Below are positions 6,702 through 13,492 of a stretch of 13,502 nucleotides of DNA, piece after piece. The stretch is from JBBIKU01 sp037445245 (GTDB taxonomy: Bacteria > Chloroflexota > Anaerolineae > Anaerolineales > Anaerolineaceae): positions 1 to 13,502 of the forward strand of contig JBBIKU010000061.1 of assembly GCA_037445245.1 (NCBI GenBank), written 5' to 3'. A program made the position numbers and the translations under genes. Each line of letters opens with the position of its first letter. The stretch's first letter is position 1. Under the pieces are notes generated by a model. The model was not told the origin of the DNA. It searched no databases and saw only the letters and a program-made list of their open reading frames with translations.

Positions 6702-6707
6702 ATTATA
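6702..6707 (-). promoter_or_regulatory. Candidate -10 element for folD
   Basis: The minus strand reads GGTATAATCC with a perfect TATAAT at 6707-6702, about 165 bases upstream of the folD start. No good -35 hexamer lies at 16-18 bases. The same GG(C)TATAATCC context occurs at the ugd promoter and at the right end of the window. If used, it would give a long leader containing the possible structure at 6576-6658. Confidence 0.4.
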
Positions 6708-6754
6708 CCTGATCTAGGCGGTGCTTCTTGTACGCCCAATCGAATATTTTCGGC

Positions 6755-6760
6755 TATAAT
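6755..6760 (+). promoter_or_regulatory. Candidate -10 element for ugd
   Basis: A perfect TATAAT in the context GGCTATAATCC lies 28 bases before the ugd ATG, with AGGAGG between them, so the leader would be short. TTGTAC at 6728-6733 is the nearest -35-like hexamer but is 21 bases away, longer than usual. Confidence 0.55.
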
Positions 6761-6788
6761 CCAACCATCATCGTTCAGGAGGAATTCA

Positions 6789-8135
6789 ATGAGCCAGATT
6801 TGCGTGGTCGGCACCGGGTATGTGGGATTGGTCACCGGAACCTGTTTTGCCGACCTGGGGAATCATGTGGTCTGCATGGACGTCGATGCACACCGCATCA
6901 GCGAGTTGAAGCAGGGACGCTCGCCGATCTACGAACCGGGACTTGAAGAACTGGTGGTTCAAAATATGCAAGCCGGACGTCTCTCCTTCACCACCGATTA
7001 TGCCGAGGCGCTAAAGGATGCCGAATTCGCTTTCATTGCTGTGGGAACACCCTCGGGAGTGGATGGCGAAGCCGATCTGCAATACGTGCGGGCGGCGGCG
7101 GAATCGATCGCCGACCTCGTCGATCATCCCATCACGGTGGTCAATAAGTCTACCGTGCCGGTGGGGACGGGTGACTGGGTGGCGGAGATCATCCGAAAAC
7201 GGCGGGGTGGCAAACCTCTCGAATTCAGCGTGGTCTCGAATCCGGAATTTTTGCGTGAGGGCTCTGCCATCAACGATTTTATGTATCCTGACCGGGTGGT
7301 ATTAGGCTCACTGGAAACTGAGGCGGCGCAGCATGTTGTGCAGCTTTATCTGACCCTGCGTTGCCCGATCCATATCACCGACCTGCGCACGGCGGAAATG
7401 ATCAAATATGCTTCGAATGCATTTCTGGCGACCCGGATTTCCTTTATCAACGAAATTGCCAACATTTGCGAAGAATTGGGTGCCGATGTGCGTGAGGTTG
7501 CGCTGGGCATGGGCTATGACAAACGAATCGGACATCATTTTCTGGATGCCGGCTTGGGATGGGGGGGGAGCTGCTTCCCTAAGGATGTCAAGGCGCTGGA
7601 ACACATGGCAGTATTGCATGGCACGCACCCGCAACTGCTGCAAGCGGTGATGGAGATCAACCGCAACCAACGCCGGCGAGCGATCTTCAAGCTGCGCAAA
7701 GAACTCGGCGGTCTGGATGAAAAGGTCATCGGCGTGCTGGGGCTGTCGTTCAAACCCAACACGGACGATATCCGCGAAGCTCCGGCGCTTGAGATGATCC
7801 ACCTGATGCAAAACGAGGGCGCCATTATTCAAGCCTACGACCCGCAGGCGATGCACAATGCCAGCCAGGTCTTGAGTCGGGTCAAGCTGTGCAAGGATCC
7901 TTATGAAGTCGCCAGGGGCGCCGACGCCTTGCTGCTGGCAACCGAGTGGAACGAATTCAAGCAGATCGATTTCGAACGAATTCTTAAGTTGATGAACCAG
8001 CCGGTTATTATGGACGGGCGAAACCTTTGGGATCCCGATCATTTGCGGTCGCTTGGTTTTACTTACTTTGGCATCGGCAGGGGCAACTTTATCAATAACA
8101 GCGTAGTCAATGGCGCAGCAATAGCGCAAGATTGA
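6789..8135 (+). CDS. ugd: UDP-glucose 6-dehydrogenase
   Basis: A 448-residue NAD-dependent dehydrogenase that oxidises UDP-glucose twice to UDP-glucuronate, a precursor for exopolysaccharide and other surface sugars. The N-terminal Rossmann motif VVGTGYVG (6-13) is followed by acidic MDVD (30-33), AVGTPSG (84-90), STVPVGTG (121-128) and NPEFLREGSA (151-160). The central domain contains KYASNAFLATRISFINE (206-222), and the catalytic cysteine is Cys262 in GWGGSCFPKD (257-266). The C-terminal domain has LGLSFKPNTDDIREAP (317-332) and DGRNLWDP (409-416). All expected active-site residues are present and the length is typical. The start has AGGAGG at good spacing. The STAS gene follows after 34 bases, so ugd may head a transcript that includes the partner-switching genes. 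The related GDP-mannose dehydrogenases share the fold, but the motifs favour UDP-glucose. Confidence 0.95.
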   Translation: MSQICVVGTGYVGLVTGTCFADLGNHVVCMDVDAHRISELKQGRSPIYEPGLEELVVQNMQAGRLSFTTDYAEALKDAEFAFIAVGTPSGVDGEADLQYVRAAAESIADLVDHPITVVNKSTVPVGTGDWVAEIIRKRRGGKPLEFSVVSNPEFLREGSAINDFMYPDRVVLGSLETEAAQHVVQLYLTLRCPIHITDLRTAEMIKYASNAFLATRISFINEIANICEELGADVREVALGMGYDKRIGHHFLDAGLGWGGSCFPKDVKALEHMAVLHGTHPQLLQAVMEINRNQRRRAIFKLRKELGGLDEKVIGVLGLSFKPNTDDIREAPALEMIHLMQNEGAIIQAYDPQAMHNASQVLSRVKLCKDPYEVARGADALLLATEWNEFKQIDFERILKLMNQPVIMDGRNLWDPDHLRSLGFTYFGIGRGNFINNSVVNGAAIAQD

Positions 8136-8169
8136 CCGTGGAAGTATTCACAGCCGAGGAGACCAGCTT

Positions 8170-8505
8170 ATGGAGATCACTACCCAACAGTACAAACATT
8201 GCGATCTTGTTTGGGTCAGCGGACGTTTAGATAGTGCAACCTCGCCGCAACTGGCTGCTGCCTTGCAAGCCATCACCGATACGGGCAGGTTCAAGATCGT
8301 GCTGGATTTAAGTGCGGTCGAGTTCATTTCCAGTGCCGGCTTACGCATCTTGATCCATGCGCAAAAAATTTGCAAGCGTTACAACCGTGGGCAAATTATT
8401 CTGACCAACGTCCCGCAGAATGTTTACGCTGCACTCGATCTAGCTGGTTTCACCACCCTTTTCAAGATCATGAATGATAATCTGACGGCTGTGGGTAACA
8501 TTTGA
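8170..8505 (+). CDS. STAS-domain anti-sigma factor antagonist (RsbV/SpoIIAA-like)
   Basis: A 111-residue single-domain protein. It starts at an ATG preceded by GAGGAG. The STAS fold pattern is clear: CDLVWVSGRLDSATSPQL (11-28), FKIVLDLSAVEFISSAGLRIL (41-61) and a C-terminal NVYAALDLAGFTTLFKI helix and strand. In this family a serine at the ISSAG position (here Ser54 or Ser55) is phosphorylated by a partner kinase. The unphosphorylated form binds the kinase and releases whatever it sequesters. The usual aspartate before the serine is replaced by isoleucine, a common variation in STAS antagonists outside the Bacillus sigma-B group. The kinase gene overlaps its stop codon, which supports a functional pair. 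No sigma factor gene is adjacent, so the final target is unknown. Confidence 0.9.
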   Translation: MEITTQQYKHCDLVWVSGRLDSATSPQLAAALQAITDTGRFKIVLDLSAVEFISSAGLRILIHAQKICKRYNRGQIILTNVPQNVYAALDLAGFTTLFKIMNDNLTAVGNI

Positions 8506-8942
8506 AACGTTTTGAGGTTATGCGTTCGTGTACTTTCCCGGGCAGGTATGAGAGCCTGACCAAAATTGCCAGTTTTATCCGTGAAGCCGCCCGCGAAGCC
8601 GGGCTGGATAGCTTTTCGATTTACACGGTTGAGACGGCAGTAGATGAAGCCTGTACCAATATCATCGAACACAGTTACCAGGGTGAAAACAAGGGGAAAA
8701 TTGATCTCTCGTGCAAAATTGAACGGTCGGGCTTGACCATTATTTTGCGGGATGACGGCATCCCTTTTGATCCGGAACAGGTGCCAACCCCCCGCCTAGA
8801 AGGCCCTCTGGAGGAACGCCAAGGGCGAGGGCTGGGTTTGTATTTCATGCGTGAGTTGATGGACGAAGTCCGTTTTGATTTCGATGAAAAGACCGGCAAT
8901 ATCCTCACCATGGTGAAGTACAAGGAGAAGCACAAGGGATGA
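8502..8942 (+). CDS. Anti-sigma factor serine kinase (RsbW/SpoIIAB-like HATPase)
   Basis: A 146-residue GHKL-ATPase domain protein if translation begins at the TTG at 8502, which overlaps the STAS stop (TTGA). An in-frame ATG at 8520 would give 140 residues, and neither start has a strong ribosome-binding site. ATP-binding boxes are intact: the N-box VETAVDEACTNIIEHSY (43-59), RDDGIPFDP (83-91), and the G2 box GRGLGLYFMRELMDEV (108-123). Such kinases phosphorylate a STAS partner and bind a sigma factor or another regulator, switching partners with ATP state and stress. The close overlap with the STAS gene upstream and ATGA overlap with the phosphatase remnant downstream show a former three-gene partner-switching operon. 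Confidence 0.9.
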   Translation: MKRFEVMRSCTFPGRYESLTKIASFIREAAREAGLDSFSIYTVETAVDEACTNIIEHSYQGENKGKIDLSCKIERSGLTIILRDDGIPFDPEQVPTPRLEGPLEERQGRGLGLYFMRELMDEVRFDFDEKTGNILTMVKYKEKHKG

Positions 8943-10181
8943 GCGCCGGCGCTGGGAGAGATCCCCGAGTGGCGGCACTTTTTCCGTCTGGGTCAGGAAC
9001 TGCTCAAACAACCCTCAACATCAGCACAAATTGAATGCCTTATCTAGGCTTGCCGCCGTAGTTTGGATTGCGCAGCGGGGGTCTGGCTGTCGGCGCAGTA
9101 TTACCCACTGCCGGGATAACCGGATGTGGATACCCTGCCGAACGCCGCTGCTCCGGAAATTGTGCGGGCGGCGGGCATGCCCGTTATCGCCATCAGACAG
9201 CTAGAAAGGCATCCCAGATCACCCGTGAGCCGAAACAGGCGCTGGAGGCGGCGTTGCCATTGAACGCGGATGACGACTTGCTGGGCATTCTGCACCTTTA
9301 TCGTTCGCCCGGACAGACCCCATTTGAAGCTGATTCGCTCAACACACTGGAAGGGATCGCTCATCACGCCGCCCTGGCATTGCAGGTAACCTGCCAGCAA
9401 GCGGTCAAAAACTGGCGTTACGGACAGCTTGTCCTGGTGCGGTCGGTGAGCAATCAGATTGCCAACGAGATTGACCTGGGGCTATTGTGTCAACGAGTGA
9501 CGCGTCTGGCACGCAATTTACCCTGTGAAGCACTGGCATTGTGGCTGGTGGAAGATGCGCCGGAGAAAGCGACAAAGGAGAGTGCATCGCTGCGCCGCCA
9601 GGCGCAGCACGGTGTTAAGCCCGAACGGCTTGAGCGAACACTTGAGGGCGAAGCGGTTCGCCAGCGAATGTTGCAAGCGCTCAACGCTCAGAACGGACTT
9701 GCACTGGAAGCCGTATTGGCGGGCGTCAACCGTCTATTGATTGTGGATGTCCCCGACAGTATGTTCGTGACTGTGGCCATGGGTGTGCTCGATCTGCGTA
9801 GTGGGAGAGTATCGTATGCCAATGCCGGGCATAACCGTCCACTGCTGCGACGCGCTTTGAGTGGCGCCATAGAAATGTTGCCCAAGGGCGGGATGGCGTT
9901 GGGTGTGCTGCCCGAAAATCGCTACACGCTTCATCACCTTGCGCTTCAAGCGGGGGATTGTCTGTTGTTCTATACCGATGGGGTGAGCGAGAGTTTTTCT
10001 CCACTGGGGGGAGGAATTTGGAGAAAGCCGCCTGATCGATATGTTGATTGATCTAGGGCAAAAGCCCTGTCGCCACCTGCTTGACGAAATCGAGACGAGT
10101 TTGAATACCTTTCGAGGTGGCGAGCAGGCTTCAGATGACCTGACCCTACTCGCTGTCCGCCGTTTGCGCATGGGTTCATAA
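8939..10181 (+). pseudogene. Decayed GAF-GAF-PP2C (RsbU/SpoIIE-type) phosphatase
   Basis: The remnant begins at an ATG overlapping the kinase stop (ATGA) and ends at TAA 10179-10181. The family is recognisable only by changing frame. After a one-base shift near 8949 the frame reads LGEIPEWRHFFRLGQELL, then a TAG (9045-9047), then AAGVWLSAQYYPLPG, a TAA (9117-9119) and PDVDTLPNAAAPEIVRAAG. The frame then shifts near 9195-9210 to KASQITREPKQALEAALPL and LLGILHLY (end of GAF1), and RYGQLVLVRSVSNQIANEID begins GAF2. GAF2 runs abruptly into the middle of a PP2C domain near 9660-9700: FVTVAMGVLDL, YANAGHNRPLL, LFYTDGVSES. A run of six Gs (10006-10011) then shifts the frame again; the true end reads EEFGESRLIDMLIDLG and SDDLTLLAVRRL. 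The missing part includes the GGD and DVSGKG metal-binding motifs, so even repaired frames would not give an active phosphatase. Confidence 0.88.
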
Positions 10182-10201
10182 TCTTTGGTCGGTTGACCAG
10201 G

Positions 10202-11500
10202 CTATAATCTACCGTTTCCACGCGGCACGGAATTCTCTTCGCCGAAAATCTTGGTGAAAATGGTGCGCAAGTGACGCTCGAGAATGGCATAGGAGAAATG
10301 CCGCTTGGCAAGTTCGTAGTTTTTCTCGACCATGCGCTGCGCCATCTCGGGGTCGCGCAGCATCTGGCAGGTGCGTTCGAGCGTTTGGCGGGTGATGAAG
10401 CCATCGAAGGCGATCACTTCGAAACCTTTCGGCATGATGTCGACCTCAAAGATCGAGTATTTATTAACCACCAGCGGTTTGCGGAAGTATACCGCTTCTA
10501 AGAAGGCGTTGCCGAAGCCCTCGATGGTTGAAGGATAGGTCACAACGTCGGCATGATGATAGGCGTCATTGAGGGAGTAGATTTTCCGCCCGTCTTCGGT
10601 GCTGCCGCGTTCGGTCTGAATGCTTTTGGAAACGAAAATTACTGGCACTTGCAGCAGGTCGGCAAATTCATGAATGCGTTGTTCATATTCCCTGCCTTCG
10701 TCGCCAGCGGCGTGGGTGATTACCAGGCGCGCCTTGACGTCCAGACGGCGGATCAATTCGATGGCGTGCTCGATGCCCTTGCGTTGAACGACGCGAGTAG
10801 GCTGTAAGAACAGGTATTCGTCGGGCGCAATGCCCATATCCTCACGGAAGGTGGCGGAATAGTCGTCTGGCGGCGGCGGGGGGTTGTGATAATCCATTAC
10901 GTTGGGGATAACCCACGCCGAGATGCCGGTGCGCCGGCTCAGCTCGTGCGAGGCAATGGTGTTGATGACCACGTTTTGTATGAAGGGCATGATGGGCGGA
11001 AATGCCATATGCAGGTAATCCCAGACGCAATTGGTAATGAAGCGCTGTCGCTCCCAGAAGAAATCGTGATGGTGGGCAATGGTGGGGAAGGCGGTTTCGG
11101 AAATGAACTCGGTCAACGCCATCCCCAGCGGGATATTGACCGGGATAGCGAGGGCGTTTTCGACGATCAACAGGTCGATTTCAAAGTCACGCCCAAAACG
11201 ATAGATTTCCTCTTTGAAGTAGGCGGCTAATTCCAGAATGCGGCGGGTGATTTCGGGCGGACGGGCAAGCTGCGAGAAGACGATGTTGGTAATGTGATCC
11301 ATTTCGGGGTGGTGGAAAAACGCCTCGGGGATAACCCGCGAAACGGCTGGGTCGCGGTCGCAAACGCCGGCAAAATAAAAACAGCGATGCCCCATTCGCT
11401 CCAATATCGCTGCCCATTTTTCCGCTTCGAGTGATACGCCGTCGGTGCCTTCAAAACGGGTGGAAACGAAACCGATGTTCATGTTGCCAGGATGGGTCAT
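10202..11500 (-). CDS. GT4-family glycosyltransferase
   Basis: A 432-residue GT-B fold retaining glycosyltransferase transferring a sugar from a nucleotide donor. The N-terminal acceptor domain begins MNIGFVSTRFEGTDGVSLEAEKWA, with the glycine-rich first loop. The C-terminal donor domain has LQPTRVVQRKGIEHAIEL, the DVVTYPSTIEGFGNAFLEAVYFRKP motif with E-x7-E catalytic/donor contacts, and a terminal HFSYAILERHLR helix. A proline run (NPPPPPDDY) joins the domains. The ATG at 11500 is chosen because GGAAAG lies about five bases upstream; an ATG at 11512 lacks a site, and one at 11482 is also possible. The acceptor and sugar are unknown. It is transcribed convergently with the phosphatase remnant (20-base gap) and divergently from the YccF gene. 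Ugd nearby suggests shared polysaccharide chemistry, but they are not in one operon. Confidence 0.88.
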   Translation of the reverse strand: MTHPGNMNIGFVSTRFEGTDGVSLEAEKWAAILERMGHRCFYFAGVCDRDPAVSRVIPEAFFHHPEMDHITNIVFSQLARPPEITRRILELAAYFKEEIYRFGRDFEIDLLIVENALAIPVNIPLGMALTEFISETAFPTIAHHHDFFWERQRFITNCVWDYLHMAFPPIMPFIQNVVINTIASHELSRRTGISAWVIPNVMDYHNPPPPPDDYSATFREDMGIAPDEYLFLQPTRVVQRKGIEHAIELIRRLDVKARLVITHAAGDEGREYEQRIHEFADLLQVPVIFVSKSIQTERGSTEDGRKIYSLNDAYHHADVVTYPSTIEGFGNAFLEAVYFRKPLVVNKYSIFEVDIMPKGFEVIAFDGFITRQTLERTCQMLRDPEMAQRMVEKNYELAKRHFSYAILERHLRTIFTKIFGEENSVPRGNGRL

Positions 11501-11546
11501 TGGTCTTTCCATAGGGTTAAATGCCTCGTCCGTTTTTTCTGGGCAT

Positions 11547-11575
11547 ATTGTATATTAAGCTTGTCCGCAGGTAAA
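11547..11575 (-). promoter_or_regulatory. Promoter for the glycosyltransferase gene
   Basis: On the minus strand TTTACC (11575-11570, 4/6 to consensus) and TACAAT (11552-11547, 5/6) are exactly 17 bases apart. The predicted start lies near 11540, giving a leader of about 40 bases before the ATG at 11500. The remaining 11576-11714 part of this divergent gap shows no gene. A small inverted repeat (AAACCA 11679-11684, TGGTTT 11693-11698) precedes the ribosome-binding site of the YccF gene. Confidence 0.55.
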
Positions 11576-11714
11576 GCGGATCGCCTTATCTGCCTGGCAA
11601 ACCTTTCAAACTGTTCTTCGGCGGGCGCGACGAATTTCGCCAGCATTCGTATGTAATGGTAGCGTTTATTTATGACCGAAACCATCGCGAAGTGGTTTTG
11701 AAGGGGTATGCACG

Positions 11715-12143
11715 ATGACGACAACGATTGTTGAAACCCGCCGCAATCCGGGCTGCTTGCTGCAATTGCTTTGGTTCGCCGTGATTGGTTGGTGGCTTGG
11801 GCAACTTTGGATGGCGGCTGCGTGGTTGCTGATGGTGACCATCCTGGGTATTCCTATTGCCATAGCGATGCTCAATCGCTTGCCCAAGATGATTGCCTTG
11901 CGCGAAGCCGAGGCACACCTGCAAATTACCACTCTGCCGGACGGCAGCATCCGCAGCGGCGAGGTGCAGCCGAGTCAGATCAATTTTTTCCTCCGGTCAT
12001 TGTATTTTGTGCTGGTCGGTTGGTGGTTTTCGGCGCTGTGGATGGAAGCCGCCTACGCCGTGTGCATGACGGTGATCGGGCTGCCGCTGGGCTTTTGGAT
12101 GTTCGACCGCATCCCGTTGATCCTGACGCTCAAGCGCACCTGA
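11715..12143 (+). CDS. Double YccF-domain inner-membrane protein
   Basis: A 142-residue protein made of two copies of the YccF domain. The first (about 14-57) reads LLQLLWFAVIGWWLGQLWM...ILGIPIAIAMLNRLP. The second (about 91-136) reads FFLRSLYFVLVGWWFSALWM...VIGLPLGFWMFDRIP. Each copy has a GWW turn and a GxP between two hydrophobic segments, so four membrane spans are expected, separated by a polar loop (about 58-90). YccF proteins are widespread small inner-membrane proteins with no firmly defined biochemical role; I do not assign one. AAGGGG lies about ten bases before the ATG. The gene is alone on its strand, divergent from the glycosyltransferase and convergent with the C39-like lipoprotein gene. 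An AT-rich imperfect hairpin spans its stop but is too weak to call as a terminator. Confidence 0.85.
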   Translation: MTTTIVETRRNPGCLLQLLWFAVIGWWLGQLWMAAAWLLMVTILGIPIAIAMLNRLPKMIALREAEAHLQITTLPDGSIRSGEVQPSQINFFLRSLYFVLVGWWFSALWMEAAYAVCMTVIGLPLGFWMFDRIPLILTLKRT

Positions 12144-12162
12144 TTTTTGTAAAAAAGGCAGG

Positions 12163-13431
12163 CTAGGGCAAGTCTGCCCCCAATTCCTTGAGGCGGTCGA
12201 TTGCCGGCTGGTAGCGTTCGTGCTGACGCAGGGCGTTGTGTAGGTCTCGAATTGCGCCCTCCACATCTCCCTGCGCCTGTCGGGCACGGGCGCGCCAGTA
12301 AAAGGATTCTTCAATCGCCGGCACATCGATGCGGGTCAGCGTCTGGGTCGCCAGATCGATGACATCCTGGTATCTTCCGGTATGGTAATAGGCTTCATAA
12401 GGACCGCTGTGGTACCACATTATGCGCCATGGTCGTGATCTGGCAGGGAGGGACGGGTAGTATTCAAAAGCGGCGTCGAAGGCTTCGGCAGCACCAGCAT
12501 AGTCTTCGAGGAGGAGCAGGCTGGCGCCGCGGTTGAACCAGGCAAAGAAGTGCGGGCGCCCTTCCAGGCGGTAGATTTCTTCTAATGCTTTTTGTGCGGC
12601 GAATTCGGCGTTGCGCCGCTCGTCCAAATGCTCGCCGAGGATTGAAAACACCTCATCCTGACGTTCGATTGGATAGATGACCAGGTAGATAAAGTTGAAT
12701 GCCCGCCATGCGTTTACCATGTTCTCGTAGGATAGCGGGTAATTGGGCATCACATAGGCATCCTGGGTGATGAAGCGTTGGCGAGAGTCGTCGTAGCCGC
12801 TGATCAATGAATAGTGCCCTAACCAGTCGCCTTCGCCGGGGCGGTCGAAGCCGATCTCGACCACGAGCGGAAAACCAGCCGCCAGCAGCCGCCGTACCAG
12901 GTCAACCTCGCCGCCGATGCGAACAATGGCTGCCAGTTCAGTTTCCAGACGCACGAATTCCGCCATCTCGAACGGAAAGACGTTTTTGTCCTCCGGGTTG
13001 GCGCGCAGATACTGGCGGGTGACACTCTGATTGCCCTCCCAACCCCAGTAAGACAACGCCATCGAGAGCGTGACAGGGCCACAATTGTTCCACTGCTGGT
13101 ACTCGTGGCGGATACCGCTGAGTTCAATGGCGGGTGGCAGGACGGTGGGGGTATGGGTGGGACTGGGGCTTGGCTGCGGCGTGACGGTTGCCTGCGGCGG
13201 GGTTGGGGAGGCTGTGGGCGTTGCTGAGGGCGCGGGCAGCAAGGGCGTGGCTTGCGTCTGTTGTTGGGGGACAAAGATGGCTTCTTCGGGCGGGTCGAGC
13301 GCGTATTGGATGCGGGTGCACAACAGGCGCAGGCGCCAGGCGAGGCGTTCCCCAACTTCTGGCATTTGGCAGGCGGAGCAGACAAAGATCAGCGTCACTG
13401 CTAGCAGCCAGCCGCGGATTGGATTTCGCAT
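12163..13431 (-). CDS. Lipoprotein with C39-like cysteine peptidase domain and TPR repeats
   Basis: A 422-residue exported protein. Residues 1-21 form a signal peptide (RNPIRG, then WLLAVTLIFVCSAC) with a probable lipobox cysteine at 21, although Cys at -3 is unusual. A Pro/Thr/Ser-rich linker covers about 58-100. A C39-like peptidase domain follows (about 103-255): Cys117 in EYQQWNNCGPVTLSMAL, His206 in WLGHYSLISGYD, and Asp224 in ITQDAY, the expected catalytic triad of the Peptidase_C39_2 family. TPR-like helical repeats come after: FAWFNRGASLLLLEDYAGAA (about 296-329), YEAYYHTGRYQDVIDLA (about 345-361) and FYWRARARQAQGDVEGAI (about 377-410). It probably sits on the outer face of the cell membrane and processes or binds peptides. 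The substrate is unknown. No Shine-Dalgarno is seen, and the promoter lies almost on the ATG. Confidence 0.85.
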   Translation of the reverse strand: MRNPIRGWLLAVTLIFVCSACQMPEVGERLAWRLRLLCTRIQYALDPPEEAIFVPQQQTQATPLLPAPSATPTASPTPPQATVTPQPSPSPTHTPTVLPPAIELSGIRHEYQQWNNCGPVTLSMALSYWGWEGNQSVTRQYLRANPEDKNVFPFEMAEFVRLETELAAIVRIGGEVDLVRRLLAAGFPLVVEIGFDRPGEGDWLGHYSLISGYDDSRQRFITQDAYVMPNYPLSYENMVNAWRAFNFIYLVIYPIERQDEVFSILGEHLDERRNAEFAAQKALEEIYRLEGRPHFFAWFNRGASLLLLEDYAGAAEAFDAAFEYYPSLPARSRPWRIMWYHSGPYEAYYHTGRYQDVIDLATQTLTRIDVPAIEESFYWRARARQAQGDVEGAIRDLHNALRQHERYQPAIDRLKELGADLP

Positions 13432-13439
13432 ATATTTAT

Positions 13440-13461
13440 AGTATACATCCGATGATATCGG
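13440..13461 (-). promoter_or_regulatory. Promoter -10 element and adjoining palindrome for the C39-like lipoprotein gene
   Basis: On the minus strand TATACT (13445-13440) lies eight bases before the ATG at 13431, so transcription would begin at or within a few bases of the start codon. Just upstream is a perfect inverted repeat CCGAT-GAT-ATCGG (13449-13461), in the spacer region where a regulator could block polymerase. No good -35 hexamer is visible. The palindrome is seen directly; promoter use is inference. Confidence 0.4.
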
Positions 13462-13486
13462 AGAATATCGAAAGTGGTGGCAGCGG

Positions 13487-13492
13487 TATAAT
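13487..13492 (+). promoter_or_regulatory. Candidate -10 element for a gene beyond the right edge
   Basis: A perfect TATAAT in the context GGTATAATCC, pointing rightwards out of the window, in a region divergent from the C39-like gene. It matches the context of the folD and ugd -10 elements. No coding start is seen before the window ends. Confidence 0.35.

Noticed and set aside
6539..6788. Tetrahydrofolate riboswitch upstream of folD
   Set aside because: The leader does not show the conserved core I remember for either known class; only generic pairings are visible.
7308..8129. 273-codon open frame antisense to ugd
   Set aside because: It is a shadow of a well-conserved gene in GC-rich DNA, with no domain or ribosome-binding site of its own.
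9068..10051. The 327-codon open frame taken as an intact protein
   Set aside because: Its first 45 residues are out of frame with the GAF domain, its end is out of frame with PP2C, and it lacks the catalytic core. It is part of a pseudogene.
10185..10200. Small hairpin TGGTC-GGTT-GACCA in the convergent gap, as a terminator
   Set aside because: Only five base pairs and no T-run on either strand.
11497..11646. Small minus-strand frame of about 49 codons ending with an ATGA overlap on the glycosyltransferase start
   Set aside because: No ribosome-binding site, no recognisable family, and the best glycosyltransferase promoter lies inside it, downstream of its start. The overlap alone is not enough.
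12138..12164. AT-rich inverted repeat after the YccF gene, as a bidirectional terminator
   Set aside because: The pairing is mostly A-T with a mismatch and asymmetric interior loop; too weak to call.
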